In this document: one piece after another, positions 7,906 through 17,107 of the stretch | Numbering within the stretch: the first letter of the stretch is position 1 | Layout of the letters: each line of letters opens with the position of its first letter | Made by a program: the position numbers and the translations under genes | Notes under the pieces: generated by a model | Databases searched by the model: none | What the model saw: the letters and a program-made list of their open reading frames with translations, nothing else | What the model was told of the DNA's origin: nothing | Source of the DNA: Bradyrhizobium algeriense | GTDB taxonomy: Bacteria; Pseudomonadota; Alphaproteobacteria; Rhizobiales; Xanthobacteraceae | Direction of reading: 5' to 3' | Assembly (NCBI RefSeq): GCF_003062295.1 | Contig: NZ_PYCN01000002.1 | Location: forward strand, 186,001-250,000 | Length of the DNA stretch: 64,000 nucleotides

Positions 7906-9660
7906 CTATTTCGCGACCCCCACCGTCGAACGGCGGCGGGCTTCCTTGAGATCGCTGATCGTGTCTTCCATGATGGTCGCCGGCACAAAGGATGGCGGGA
8001 ACGATCGCGGCGGGAATTCCTTGAACGTCGCGACGAATGCGAAGACGTCATCCATCACGCCGTAGACCTGCCCGACATGGTTCAGATTCCAGTCCCAGTA
8101 GGTGTTGGACGTGATATCGGCCCGTTCGAACGGGTCCTGGAACAGGTTGTAGATCTTCTGCAGGCGGAGTTTGGTGAAGGGCTCGGCCCAGACCTGCATC
8201 TGTCCGGGAGCACGCTGTTCCGCGTAGACGTACTTGTAGTCGCCCTTGCGCATGGCCACCAGCATGCCGTCGTCGTCGGCGTAGAAGAACCTGTCGCGTG
8301 CGCTCTTGGTGCCGTTGTTGTTCCCGGCGGTGCCACTCACGTTGCGCAGGAAGGCGGACTGGTCATACCCGTCCAGGTGCACCTTGTAGTTGATGCCATT
8401 GGCCGTGTAGCCCGCCTTCAACTTGCCCACGATATCAGGCTCTCCGGCGATCGAAGCCAGCGTCGGTACCCAGTCGTTGTGGCTCATCAGTTCGGTGGTG
8501 ACGGTGCCCGGCTTGATCACGCCGGGCCAGCGGACCAGACACGGCACCCGGAAGGCGCCTTCCCAATTGGTGTTCTTCTCGGCGCGGAACCAGGTCATGG
8601 CGCCATCCGGCCATGTGTTCATGTGCGGCCCGTTGTCGCTCGAATAGACGACGATGGTGTCGTTTGCGATCCCCATGTCATCCAGCGCCTTCAGCAGGCT
8701 GCCGACGGTGTCGTCGTGCTCCAGCATGCCATCGACATACTCGCTGTCGCCGTGCGCGTACCGCCCGCGGTGATCGGCGCGGACGTGCGTGCGCAAATGC
8801 ATGCGTGTCGAGTTGAACCAGACGAAGAACGGCTTGCCCGTTGTTTGCTGGCGCTTCATGAAATCGATGGCGGCAGATGAAGTCTCGTCATCGATCGTCT
8901 CCATCCGTTTCTTGGTCAGTGCACCGGTATCCTCGATCGTCTGCCGGCCGATCTTGCCGAAACGCGGATCGACGGTAGCGTCTTCGCGGTCGGTGGCCTT
9001 GCATTTGAGAACCCCGCGCGGCCCGAACTTGGCGCGGTAGGCCGGATCCTTCGGATAGTCCGGCAGCTCCGGCTCCTCCTCCGCGTTCAGATGATAGAGA
9101 TTGCCGAAGAACTCGTCGAAACCGTTCACGGTCGGCAGCGATTCGTTTCGATCGCCGACATGATTTTTGCCGAACTGTCCGGTGGCGTAACCCAGATTCT
9201 TGAGCAGGCCGCCGATCGACGGGTCGAGCTGGCTCATTCCCATCGGCGCGCCGGGAAAGCCTACCTTGGTGAGGCCAGAGCGAATACCGTGCTGCCCGGT
9301 CAGGAATGCCGCGCGCCCGGCAGTGCACGATTGTTCGCCATAATAGTGCAGGAACTTGATGCCTTCCCGGCCGATGCGATCGATGTTGGGGGTCTCGTAA
9401 CCCATCAGCCCGTTCGAATAGGCGCTGATATTGGCAATGCCGACATCGTCCCCCCAGATCACGAGGATGTTTGGTTTGCGTCCCGATGCGGCCTGAGGTT
9501 GTTGGGACTGCTGGGCTTGTGCGACCTGCGTGCGATCGACGGCATTGATTGCCGTGGCGGCGGCGAGAGACGTGCCCGCCAGCAAAATGTTGCGGCGGCT
9601 CAGTATGCGATTGTCCGGTCCTGGGTTACCTGGTGCTTCTTCTTTTCTTTCTCCCGGCAT
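7906..9660 (-). CDS. Tat-exported arylsulfatase (type I, formylglycine-dependent)
   Basis: A 584-residue sulfatase that hydrolyses sulfate esters; substrate unknown. Residues 21-50 form a twin-arginine signal (SRRNILLAGTSLAAATAINA). Metal-binding Asp71-Asp72 lie in IWGDDVG. The maturation motif C-T-A-G-R at 112-116 (SCTAGRAAFLTGQ) contains the Cys that becomes formylglycine. The second metal site is SSDNGPH. The start at 9660 is chosen because AGGAG precedes it by eight bases; ATG 9678 is possible. The formylglycine-generating enzyme gene ends 57 bases upstream, so substrate and maturase are co-transcribed. Tat export fits cytoplasmic maturation of a folded enzyme. Confidence 0.9.
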   Translation of the reverse strand: MPGERKEEAPGNPGPDNRILSRRNILLAGTSLAAATAINAVDRTQVAQAQQSQQPQAASGRKPNILVIWGDDVGIANISAYSNGLMGYETPNIDRIGREGIKFLHYYGEQSCTAGRAAFLTGQHGIRSGLTKVGFPGAPMGMSQLDPSIGGLLKNLGYATGQFGKNHVGDRNESLPTVNGFDEFFGNLYHLNAEEEPELPDYPKDPAYRAKFGPRGVLKCKATDREDATVDPRFGKIGRQTIEDTGALTKKRMETIDDETSSAAIDFMKRQQTTGKPFFVWFNSTRMHLRTHVRADHRGRYAHGDSEYVDGMLEHDDTVGSLLKALDDMGIANDTIVVYSSDNGPHMNTWPDGAMTWFRAEKNTNWEGAFRVPCLVRWPGVIKPGTVTTELMSHNDWVPTLASIAGEPDIVGKLKAGYTANGINYKVHLDGYDQSAFLRNVSGTAGNNNGTKSARDRFFYADDDGMLVAMRKGDYKYVYAEQRAPGQMQVWAEPFTKLRLQKIYNLFQDPFERADITSNTYWDWNLNHVGQVYGVMDDVFAFVATFKEFPPRSFPPSFVPATIMEDTISDLKEARRRSTVGVAK

Positions 9661-9717
9661 TTCACTCTCCTGCTTCATTGTGAAGACTGCTTCTTTGTGA
9701 AGACGCAAGACTGGCGG

Positions 9718-10707
9718 TTACCGCGCTGGTGCTCCCCTCTTCACACAGCGAAACCCGAGATGGCTCGTCGAAGTATCGACCGCCTCTGCATGGCGCGCCG
9801 CCGGCCGGTAGCGGCGGCAATAGTTCGGCGCGCACAGATGCGAGCCGCCCTTGATGACCTTGCGCGGGATCCTGATGTCAGGCTGACGCGGGTCGTGGCT
9901 CGCCTCTTCGCGGCCACCGCGCGGATTCTCGGGGATGCAGCAGGCCTTCGGCGCGTCGGCCTCGTGCTTCGGCGCGTACCAGTCCGACGTCCATTCCCAG
10001 ACATTGCCGATCATGTCGTGCACGCCGTAGCCGTTCGGCGGAAATGCCGTCACCGGCGAGGTGCGCTCGTAGCCGTCGTCGCGCCCGTTCTGCCGGGGAA
10101 ACTCGCCCTGCCAGGTGTTGGCCATGTGCACGCCACCGGGCGCAAATTCGTCGCCCCAAGCGAACTCCGTGCCATCGAGCCCGCCACGCGCGGCGAATTC
10201 CCATTCGGCTTCGGTCGGCAGGTCCTTGCCCGCCCACTGCGCGTAAGCGCGCGCATCTGAAAATGACACATGCACGACAGGATGATTATCCGACGTATTG
10301 ATGTTGCTCTTCGGCCCATAGGGATGCCGCCAGCAGGCACCCCTCATGAATTGCCACCACTGGTTCCAATCCAGCAGACCGTGCACAGCCAGCGGCGGCC
10401 CGAACACCAGCGAGCCCGCATAGATCATATGCGGCAAGGCGCCGGGATAATCCTTGGGATCGGGTACGATCTCGGCCGTGGTCTTGTGACCGGTCGCCTT
10501 GATGAAGGCCTTGAACTGCCGGTTCGTCACCGGCGTGCGGTCGATCCGGAAGCCATCAACCGTCACGCGATGGGCCGGCGCTTCCTCCGGATAGTGGCGG
10601 TCGGATCCCATGCGAAAGGTGCCACCGGGAATCCAGACCATGTCGCCAAATCGGCTATCTCCCGATTGCCGATCGTCTTGCTTGGGATCGGGGTTCAGCA
10701 ACGTCAT
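9718..10707 (-). CDS. Formylglycine-generating sulfatase-modifying enzyme
   Basis: A 329-residue FGE-sulfatase domain protein that oxidises the active-site cysteine of type I sulfatases to formylglycine using oxygen. It shows MVWIPGGTFRMGSD at the N-terminus and LPTEAEWEFAARGG and GNVWEWTSDWY in the core. The catalytic segment GGSHLCAPNYCRRYRPAARH has both cysteines (C292 and C297) that bind copper and mediate catalysis in true FGEs, so this is an enzyme and not just a structural relative. It has no signal peptide, so it acts in the cytoplasm. It is the first gene of a two-gene unit with the sulfatase. Confidence 0.92.
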   Translation of the reverse strand: MTLLNPDPKQDDRQSGDSRFGDMVWIPGGTFRMGSDRHYPEEAPAHRVTVDGFRIDRTPVTNRQFKAFIKATGHKTTAEIVPDPKDYPGALPHMIYAGSLVFGPPLAVHGLLDWNQWWQFMRGACWRHPYGPKSNINTSDNHPVVHVSFSDARAYAQWAGKDLPTEAEWEFAARGGLDGTEFAWGDEFAPGGVHMANTWQGEFPRQNGRDDGYERTSPVTAFPPNGYGVHDMIGNVWEWTSDWYAPKHEADAPKACCIPENPRGGREEASHDPRQPDIRIPRKVIKGGSHLCAPNYCRRYRPAARHAEAVDTSTSHLGFRCVKRGAPAR

Positions 10708-11123
10708 GTCGCCGACACTCCCGCGCAGATTGTACCGCTGAATTCCCCTGATGGATGGCTACGAAGTGCAGAAGCGGCTGTTGGGGAGCGCATCGCAGAC
10801 CCTTTCCGTTGCTGCTCTCGGCGCGTGGCAGAGAAAAGCAAACAGTCAGCCCCACTTCCATATTTGTGCTTCGCTTCACAGGCTAAATCATCGGCGAGCC
10901 GAAGTGACGTGCAGTTTGTGCCAAATGAACCCCAAGGCTTGACTTAAGCTGAACTCGTCTCGAACAATTCGACGACAATTCTCCCCTTGCGTTTTGCGTG
11001 CACATCGCGGCACTCAATCGTCAACCGCGGATGAATTTCATTGTGGTCGCCCTGAAGTTGTGGCTAGATTCTGCCGGGGATTTTACTACAGCGTGGGGAT
11101 GATGGCTTCCTGCGGAGGATGCG
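10708..11123. other. Divergent spacer between the sulfatase unit and the AraC side
   Basis: This region separates the minus-strand FGE/sulfatase pair from plus-strand genes. A TTGACT box at 10939 with AACAAT 18 bases later could be a sigma70-type promoter to the right. No convincing gene or strong inverted repeat was found. Confidence 0.3.
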
Positions 11124-11243
11124 ATGCGCTCGGCCTTTTGCACGGTGGGAATGGCAGTCGCGGCGCTCCCCTTGATGGACAAGGGTGCACACGCCACCGA
11201 AGCCAATTTCGATTTCCGCGATTTCTTCCCGAACTCGTTCTAA
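11124..11243 (+). CDS. Possible 39-residue secreted peptide
   Basis: A short frame starts at ATG 11124, five bases after GGAGG, and ends at TAA 11241-11243. The product opens MRSAFCTVGMAVAALPLMD, is hydrophobic at first, and has an AHA-like cleavage site. It leaves a short mature peptide rich in Phe and Asp (NFDFRDFFPNSF). It ends 18 bases before the AraC gene. No family is recognised. The good ribosome site and signal-like start are the only support; it could also be a leader peptide for the regulator. Confidence 0.3.
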   Translation: MRSAFCTVGMAVAALPLMDKGAHATEANFDFRDFFPNSF

Positions 11244-11261
11244 CAACAGGGATGCCCGACG

Positions 11262-12260
11262 ATGGGTCGGTCAATCCAGATCAATACGACCAGCCTCGAC
11301 AGTTTTGAGGGCCTGCACCAGGCGATCCGGGGATCCCATGTCGAGGTGACGCAACTCGGGCGCGGAAAATTCCGCGGCTCGCTGAGCCATGTCGGCATCG
11401 GGGATTTTTCGCTCAGCATCGGTTCGTTTTCGGTCGGCGTGCGGACGCAGCGCATCGCGACCGACGACAGGCTGGTGATCGGCATGCTCCTCAGCGCCAG
11501 CGAACGCGTCACCCATTGGTCGTTCGACATGCTGCCGGGGGATGTGCTGATCATGCCGCCAAGCACCGAACATGACGGCAGCTTCCACGGCGCCGCCGCC
11601 TATGCCGCGATCCGCCTCGACCTTGCCGAGGTGACTTCCCTGTTCGCGGGCGAGCCCAGATTGAGCGACCCTGCGACCTGGTGCCAAAAAAACCGCTATC
11701 GGGCGGATTCACTGACGGGCTTGATCGCGACGCAGCGAATACGGCAGATCGTCCCCTGCCTGGCGCGACAGCAGGCCAGCATATCAGACGAACTGGCCGA
11801 TTTCTGGAAACGGTCGATCATCGATGCGACGGCCGCGACGATTATCGATGCCCTGCCCGCGGAGAACCGGGGTCCGGTGCCGCAGGCCATGCAACTCGTT
11901 CGAAACGTCGAACACTATCTCGACACGGCGGGCTCCCGGCCGGTGCACATTTCGGAAATCTGCGCCCAGTTCAACGTCTCGCGGCGCAGCCTGCACCGGG
12001 CGTTCTACGACATGCTGGGCTTGGGACCGGTCACCTTCCTCCGCCGCAAGCGGCTCTGCGCGATCCACTCCGCGCTGCGGCAAAACACCCCCGCCACCGC
12101 CACCATCGGCGAGATCGCCATGCAACACGGCTTCATCGAACTCGGCCGCTTCTCGCACTACTACCGATCGCTGTTCGGGGAATATCCCTCGGAAACGCTG
12201 CACGCGTCGAAACGCATGTCTCGCGGAATCGACCGCCGGAGGGCTCTCGCCACCGGATGA
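11262..12260 (+). CDS. AraC-family transcriptional regulator
   Basis: A 332-residue regulator. The N-terminal ~200 residues form a cupin-like sensory domain (GDVLIMPPSTEHDGSFHG). Residues about 215-320 are the AraC-type double helix-turn-helix: first HISEICAQFNVSRRSLHRAF, then IGEIAMQHGFIELGRFSHYY followed by the conserved FGEYPSE. It binds DNA as an activator or repressor in response to an unknown ligand. It lies between the divergent sulfatase/FGE unit and the downstream peptide ABC operon, so either may be its target. Confidence 0.88.
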   Translation: MGRSIQINTTSLDSFEGLHQAIRGSHVEVTQLGRGKFRGSLSHVGIGDFSLSIGSFSVGVRTQRIATDDRLVIGMLLSASERVTHWSFDMLPGDVLIMPPSTEHDGSFHGAAAYAAIRLDLAEVTSLFAGEPRLSDPATWCQKNRYRADSLTGLIATQRIRQIVPCLARQQASISDELADFWKRSIIDATAATIIDALPAENRGPVPQAMQLVRNVEHYLDTAGSRPVHISEICAQFNVSRRSLHRAFYDMLGLGPVTFLRRKRLCAIHSALRQNTPATATIGEIAMQHGFIELGRFSHYYRSLFGEYPSETLHASKRMSRGIDRRRALATG

Positions 12261-12650
12261 TCTCCCGAGGGGCTGCGCCATTCGGATACGACGGTTAGTC
12301 TCCGGAACCTAGCTTCACGAATTCAGTACGGAACCCAAAATCCGTTCACTCGCAATCGCTTGCATGCCCGCACAAATTGCGCGCAAGGGGGCGAGAGCGA
12401 TCAAATCAATTCCGGTGAACGATCTATCTTCCGCGCTCCTGCCCACATCATTTGACACGCGTCCTTGTCGGCCCGCCGACGACACCTCGGACCAGATGGC
12501 GCACCACATGCTGCCTTTCCAAGGTCGTCCCACCCCTCGCATTGACGCTGCACAAGTATTGGTCCCGTTCGCCTTAATCAGGACCTTGCGCTTGACATGC
12601 TGCGAGTGGTCAACTCGCTGATCGGGACACTTCTGCACGGTTGGAGAAGC
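12261..12650. other. Intergenic region upstream of the peptide ABC operon
   Basis: A 390-base spacer expected to contain the promoter of the binding-protein gene. TTGCGC-like and CTTGACATGC (12590-12599) boxes are visible near the gene. Open frames such as 12364-12621 have no ribosome site or protein features. I see no other structure. Confidence 0.3.
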
Positions 12651-14246
12651 ATGATGTTCAAGAAGATTGCGATCGTGGCTGGTTTGGGACTGGCACTCGC
12701 CGCCACGGCGGAGGCCCAGACACCGCGCAAGGGCGGAACCATTCGTATGACGGCGCCCTATGGCTCCAGTTTCTCCAGCATGGACATCCATACGACACAG
12801 CGCGCCCAGGACGAGATATTCGCCAAAGGCCTGCATCGCTCGCTCTACTTCTGGGATTCCGCTGAGGGCAAGCCGGTTCCGGAGCTTGCCAAGGAGGTCA
12901 CCGTCTCGGGCGGAGGTCTCGTTTACACCTTCAAGCTGCGCGACGACGCCTATTTCCATCACGGCCGCAAGATGACGGCGGATGACGTCATCTGGAGCTT
13001 CAATCGCGTCATGGACGGCTCCAAGGCCTATCCCGGGGCGCGTTTTGTCCGCGTGATCGAGGGCGCGGCCGAGGTCGAGAAGGGCCAAGCCAAGGAAATC
13101 TCCGGCCTGAAGAAAATCGACGACTTCACGCTTGAAATGAAGCTGACCGAGAAGGTCGATCCAGGTTTCTACTTCTTCACCGCGATAACTTCGATCTATC
13201 CCGCCGACGAAGGCGCGAAGGAGGGCTTCATCCAGAAGCCGATCGGTCTTGGGCCGTTCAAATTCGTCGAGCATGTGCCGGGATCGCGCGTCGTTCTGGA
13301 GCGGTGGGACAGGTTCTACAAGCCCGGCAAGCCGTATGCCGACAAGCTCATCGTCTCGACCATGGGCGAAGCCGCGGCGCGCGACGTCGCCTTCCGCAAC
13401 AAGGAAATCGACACCTCGGTGCTGGGACCTGCGCAATATGTCGCCTATCAGGCCGACCCCAACCTCAAGGGCACCATCGTCGAAGTCGCCGAGGTCTTCA
13501 CGCGTCACATGGGGATGAATCCCGGATTCAAGCCGTTCGCCGACAAGCGGGTCCGGCAGGCGATCAACCATGCGATCGACACCGACCTGATCATCAGCAA
13601 GCTGGTCAAAGGCAAGGCCTATCGCGCCACAAGCTGGCTGCCTCTGACCTCGACCTCGCCGCTCTACGACAAGACGATGAAGCCCTACGCCTTCGATCCC
13701 GCGAAGGCGAAGCAGTTGCTTGCGGACGCCGGCTATCCCACCGGCTTTGAATTCGAATGGACGACGAGCCAGAATGAAAGCTGGGGCCTGCCGATCGTCG
13801 AGGCCATTATTCCGATGTTGGACAGAGTGGGCATCAAGGTAAAGGTCAAGCAGGTCGAGACCGCGGTGCTGGCGGAGGTCCTTCGCAAGGGCGACTTCCA
13901 GGCCTATGTCTATTCCATGGCGACCGGCCCGGATCCCCAGGCGGCGCTGAAATGCTTCTACTCATCGACACCGCAATCAGCCTGCAACTACACGACCTTC
14001 AAGAACGCGGACTTCGACAAGATGATCGATGAGGCCGGGCAGACCGACGACGCCGCCAAGCGCGTCCAGCTGCTGCAAAAGGCCAATGCCCTGCTCTATG
14101 ACGAAGCGCCGGTCTGGTTCTTCAACTACAACAAGGCGGTCATGGCGGTGCAGCCGTGGCTCAAGGGGATTCAGTTGAACGCGACGGAACTGACCCATCA
14201 AAACGTCGAAGACCTCTGGGTCGACGAGACCTCACCCGCCAAGTGA
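12651..14246 (+). CDS. ABC transporter substrate-binding protein, peptide/opine type (SBP family 5)
   Basis: A 531-residue periplasmic lipid-free binding protein with an N-terminal Sec signal (MMFKKIAIVAGLGLALAATAEAQ). The mature part begins RKGGTIRMTAPYGSSFSSMD. Family 5 features include KEVTVSGGGLVYTFKLRDDAYFHHG and MTADDVIWSFNRVMD. These proteins deliver di- or oligopeptides, opines or nickel chelates to a permease. The start at 12651 sits five bases after GGAG, and an ATG at 12654 is equivalent. It heads a five-gene operon with two permeases and two ATPases. Confidence 0.9.
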   Translation: MMFKKIAIVAGLGLALAATAEAQTPRKGGTIRMTAPYGSSFSSMDIHTTQRAQDEIFAKGLHRSLYFWDSAEGKPVPELAKEVTVSGGGLVYTFKLRDDAYFHHGRKMTADDVIWSFNRVMDGSKAYPGARFVRVIEGAAEVEKGQAKEISGLKKIDDFTLEMKLTEKVDPGFYFFTAITSIYPADEGAKEGFIQKPIGLGPFKFVEHVPGSRVVLERWDRFYKPGKPYADKLIVSTMGEAAARDVAFRNKEIDTSVLGPAQYVAYQADPNLKGTIVEVAEVFTRHMGMNPGFKPFADKRVRQAINHAIDTDLIISKLVKGKAYRATSWLPLTSTSPLYDKTMKPYAFDPAKAKQLLADAGYPTGFEFEWTTSQNESWGLPIVEAIIPMLDRVGIKVKVKQVETAVLAEVLRKGDFQAYVYSMATGPDPQAALKCFYSSTPQSACNYTTFKNADFDKMIDEAGQTDDAAKRVQLLQKANALLYDEAPVWFFNYNKAVMAVQPWLKGIQLNATELTHQNVEDLWVDETSPAK

Positions 14247-14306
14247 CACGCGCGCTCGCCCTCCCTCCATCGCAAGCAACGATGGAGGAAGGGAGGAATA
14301 GTTGCA

Positions 14307-15242
14307 ATGCTCGCCTTCCTGATCCGTCGAATCCTGCAAACCGTTCCGACCGTGCTGGCTGTCGTGCTGGTGATCTTTGTGCTGTTCAGCGTCGTTCCGG
14401 GCAGTATCGTATCGAGCATGAGCGATGACGGCCGGGGTGCGGCGGACCCGCAGGTCGCGGAGCGCATGAAAAAGCAACTCGGCCTCGACGATCCCGTCTA
14501 CGTCCGCTTCGGCGCCTACATTGCCAAGCTCGCGACAGGCGATTTGGGGACGTCGTTCCGGACGCGCGAGCCGGTCACGACCATGATCGCCAAACGAATG
14601 TGGCCAACGTTGCAATTGATATTTGCCGCCATGATGTTTGCGATTGTGATCGGCGTACCGCTCGGGTTCATCGCGGCGCTGCAGCCGGGCAGCATCGTCG
14701 ACACGATCTCGATGGTCGTGGCGGTCTCCGGCCTTTCAATGGCTAAATTCTGGCTCGGGCTGCTGCTGATGTACCTGTTTGCGTTGAAACTCGGCTGGTT
14801 GCCGAGTTTTGGCTATGGCGATGGAGGGCTCAAATATCTGATCCTGCCTGCGGTGACGCTCGGTGTCTCGCCAATGGCGCTGCTGGCACGGACGACGCGC
14901 GCGGCGGTTCTCGAGATCATGACCGCGGATTTTGTCCGGACGGCACACTCGAAGGGCATGAGCGAGACCCGGGTCGTGAAGTGGCATGTGATGCGCAATG
15001 CTCTCGTCATCATTCTCACGACGATCGGCCTGCAATTCGGCGCGTTGATGGGACAGGCGGTCGTGGTCGAGAAATTGTTCTCCTGGCCGGGCATCGGCTC
15101 GCTGCTCGTCGACAGTGTGCTGCAGCGTGACATTCCCGCTGTCCAGGGCTCTATTTTCGTTGTGGTGCTGTTCTTTCTCGCGATCAATTTGTTGATTGAC
15201 GTGCTCTATGGCGTGATCGATCCCAGGATCAGATACGCATGA
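14307..15242 (+). CDS. ABC transporter permease, DppB type
   Basis: A 311-residue inner-membrane protein with six hydrophobic helices and the DppB N-terminus (MLAFLIRRILQTVPTVLAV). The binding-protein-dependent transport signature near residue 205 (DFVRTAHSKGMSETRVVKWHVMRNA) contains the EAA-type loop that docks onto the ATPase subunits. It forms half of the translocation channel with the next gene. The neighbour is frameshifted, so the complete transporter may not assemble. Confidence 0.9.
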   Translation: MLAFLIRRILQTVPTVLAVVLVIFVLFSVVPGSIVSSMSDDGRGAADPQVAERMKKQLGLDDPVYVRFGAYIAKLATGDLGTSFRTREPVTTMIAKRMWPTLQLIFAAMMFAIVIGVPLGFIAALQPGSIVDTISMVVAVSGLSMAKFWLGLLLMYLFALKLGWLPSFGYGDGGLKYLILPAVTLGVSPMALLARTTRAAVLEIMTADFVRTAHSKGMSETRVVKWHVMRNALVIILTTIGLQFGALMGQAVVVEKLFSWPGIGSLLVDSVLQRDIPAVQGSIFVVVLFFLAINLLIDVLYGVIDPRIRYA

Positions 15243-15309
15243 GCGCCGGCCGGCTCCATCACGCCTGTGCGCGATTGACTGAATCGCCTGCCGCGGCGGG
15301 GCGGCCGCG

Positions 15310-16130
15310 ATGAAGCTCGGAGCCAGTCTCATCATCGGCGGGGCGTTGTTCGCGCTTGCGATCTTCGTCGGCCTGTTTGCACCCTGGCTGGAGCATACCG
15401 ATCCTGTCATGGATGCCAATTTGCTGAATGCGGAAGAGCCACCGAGCTGGATCTGGTGGTTCGGCACCGACGCGCAGGGCCGCGACATTTATTCCCGCGT
15501 CGTGCACGGCGCGCGCATCTCGCTGACGGTCGGCATCGTCTCGCAGTTGGTCAACAGCGTCATCGGTGTGACACTGGGCGTGACCGCAGGCTATTGGGGC
15601 GGCTGGTGGGACGACGTCGTCAATGGCCTGACCAATCTGATGCTCGCGATCCCCTCGCTGATCTTCGCGCTTGCCATCATGGCCGTCCTTGGACCCGGCC
15701 TGACCAGCCTGCTCATCGCGCTCGGGTTGACCAACTGGTCGTTCACTTGCCGGATAGCACGGGCGTCGACGCTGTCGCTCAAGAGCCAGGGCTATGTCCA
15801 GGCTGCAAGGGTGCTTGCTACGGAGATTTGCGTATCATGATCACACAGCTGCTGCCGAACATGCTGGGACCGATCATTGTCATCGGCACGCTGGGCATGG
15901 GCGGCGCGGTATTAGCCGAAGCCGCCCTTTCGTTCCTTGGCCTCGGAATCCGCCCGCCCTATCCAAGCTGGGGCAGCATGCTGTCAGAGGCCCGCGACCA
16001 GATCACAACGGCGCCGTGGCTCTCGATTTTCCCCGGCCTCGCTATATTCCTCACGGTGCTCGGCCTCAATTTGCTCGGCGATGGCTTGCGTGACATTCTC
16101 GATCCACAATCGCGGAGCCGGCGCACATGA
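15310..16130 (+). pseudogene. ABC transporter permease, DppC type, broken by a frameshift
   Basis: The first 176 codons (15310-15840) encode a normal DppC N-terminus (GTDAQGRDIYSRVVHGARIS, then YWGGWWDDVVNGLTNLMLA) and end prematurely at TGA 15838-15840. The rest of the protein continues in another frame: DLRIMITQLLPNMLGPIIV, then LAEAALSFLGLGIRPPYPSWG, ending at TGA 16128-16130, which overlaps the ATPase start. Adding one G near 15817 would give VLGYGDLRIM and restore a 273-residue protein. The family loop EAA motif sits exactly at the break. The cause is a single-base deletion in the strain or a sequencing error. Confidence 0.88.
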
Positions 16131-17107
16131 CGGGCCCTCCTCTGATCGAAGTCGAGAACTTGCGCATCGATCTCCACGATCGATCCGCCCGGGTTGCGGC
16201 GGTCGAGGGCGTTTCATTCCGCATCGATCGTGGCGAGACATTCGGCCTTGTCGGCGAGTCCGGCTGTGGCAAGAGCATTACAGCGCTCGCCCTGATCGGC
16301 CTGTTGCGCCAGCCGCTTTCGATCGGTGCCGGTGCCATACGATTTAACGGCCGGGAGATCCAGAGACTTGCCGCGGCCGAGCAACGCGCGCTGCGCGGCA
16401 ATCGCATCGCCATGATCTTCCAGGAGCCGATGACGGCGCTCAATCCAGTCTCCCCTGTTGGCCGGCAGATCGCGGAGATGTTCGTGCTGCACAAGGGCAA
16501 GGACTGGCGGGAAGCCAACCAACTGGCCGTCGAGGCGCTGGCGAGCGTCCGCGTCCCCGCACCCGAGCGACGGGTGAAAGATTACCCGCACCAGCTTTCG
16601 GGCGGCATGCGTCAACGCGTGATGATCGCCATCGCACTCGCATGCGGGCCGGATCTTCTGATCGCCGACGAGCCGACAACCGCGCTCGACGTGACGGTGC
16701 AGGCGGAGATCATCGAGCTGATGCGGAATTTGTGCGCCGAGCGAGGTACGGCGATTTTGATGATCAGCCACGATCTGGGCCTGGTCGCCAACGTCTGCCG
16801 CCGCGTCGCCGTCATGTATGCCGGTCGCATTGTCGAGGAGCGCGGCTCGGCCGATATCTTCCGCGCATGCGCGCATCCCTATACGCAAGGCCTGGTCGAC
16901 TCGCTGCCGCGGCTGGGGAGTCGCGCAGCACTTGGCCGGACGCGGCTCAGGGAGATCGCGGGCGTCGTACCGGCGATCACGGATTTCCCGGACGGTTGCC
17001 GGTTCAATCCGCGTTGCGCGCGGGCGACCGACATTTGCCGGGCCATCGCGCCGGAGACGACATTGCTCGGTGCAGGCGGACTAGTCAGGTGCCATCACCA
17101 TGCATGA
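16127..17107 (+). CDS. ABC transporter ATPase, DppD/OppD type
   Basis: A 326-residue ATP-binding subunit. Walker A is GESGCGKS (about 41-48), the Q-loop is [11 protein letters not shown], the signature is LSGGMRQRV and Walker B is [12 protein letters not shown], followed by the H-loop ISHDLGLV. The C-terminal region holds the four-cysteine pattern of this subfamily ([18 protein letters not shown]), which can bind an iron-sulfur cluster in relatives. It starts at ATG 16127 overlapping the permease stop. It works with the next gene as the paired ATPase. Confidence 0.92.
   Translation: MTGPPLIEVENLRIDLHDRSARVAAVEGVSFRIDRGETFGLVGESGCGKSITALALIGLLRQPLSIGAGAIRFNGREIQRLAAAEQRALRGNRIAMIFQEPMTALNPVSPVGRQIAEMFVLHKGKDWREANQLAVEALASVRVPAPERRVKDYPHQLSGGMRQRVMIAIALACGPDLLIADEPTTALDVTVQAEIIELMRNLCAERGTAILMISHDLGLVANVCRRVAVMYAGRIVEERGSADIFRACAHPYTQGLVDSLPRLGSRAALGRTRLREIAGVVPAITDFPDGCRFNPRCARATDICRAIAPETTLLGAGGLVRCHHHA

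Noticed and set aside
10994..11308. 104-codon frame overlapping the AraC start
   Set aside because: It runs through the ribosome site and start of the regulator in another frame and has no family pattern; the shorter 11124-11243 frame is better supported.
12364..12621. 85-codon frame in the spacer before the peptide-binding protein
   Set aside because: No ribosome site, no recognisable product; the area is better explained as promoter sequence.
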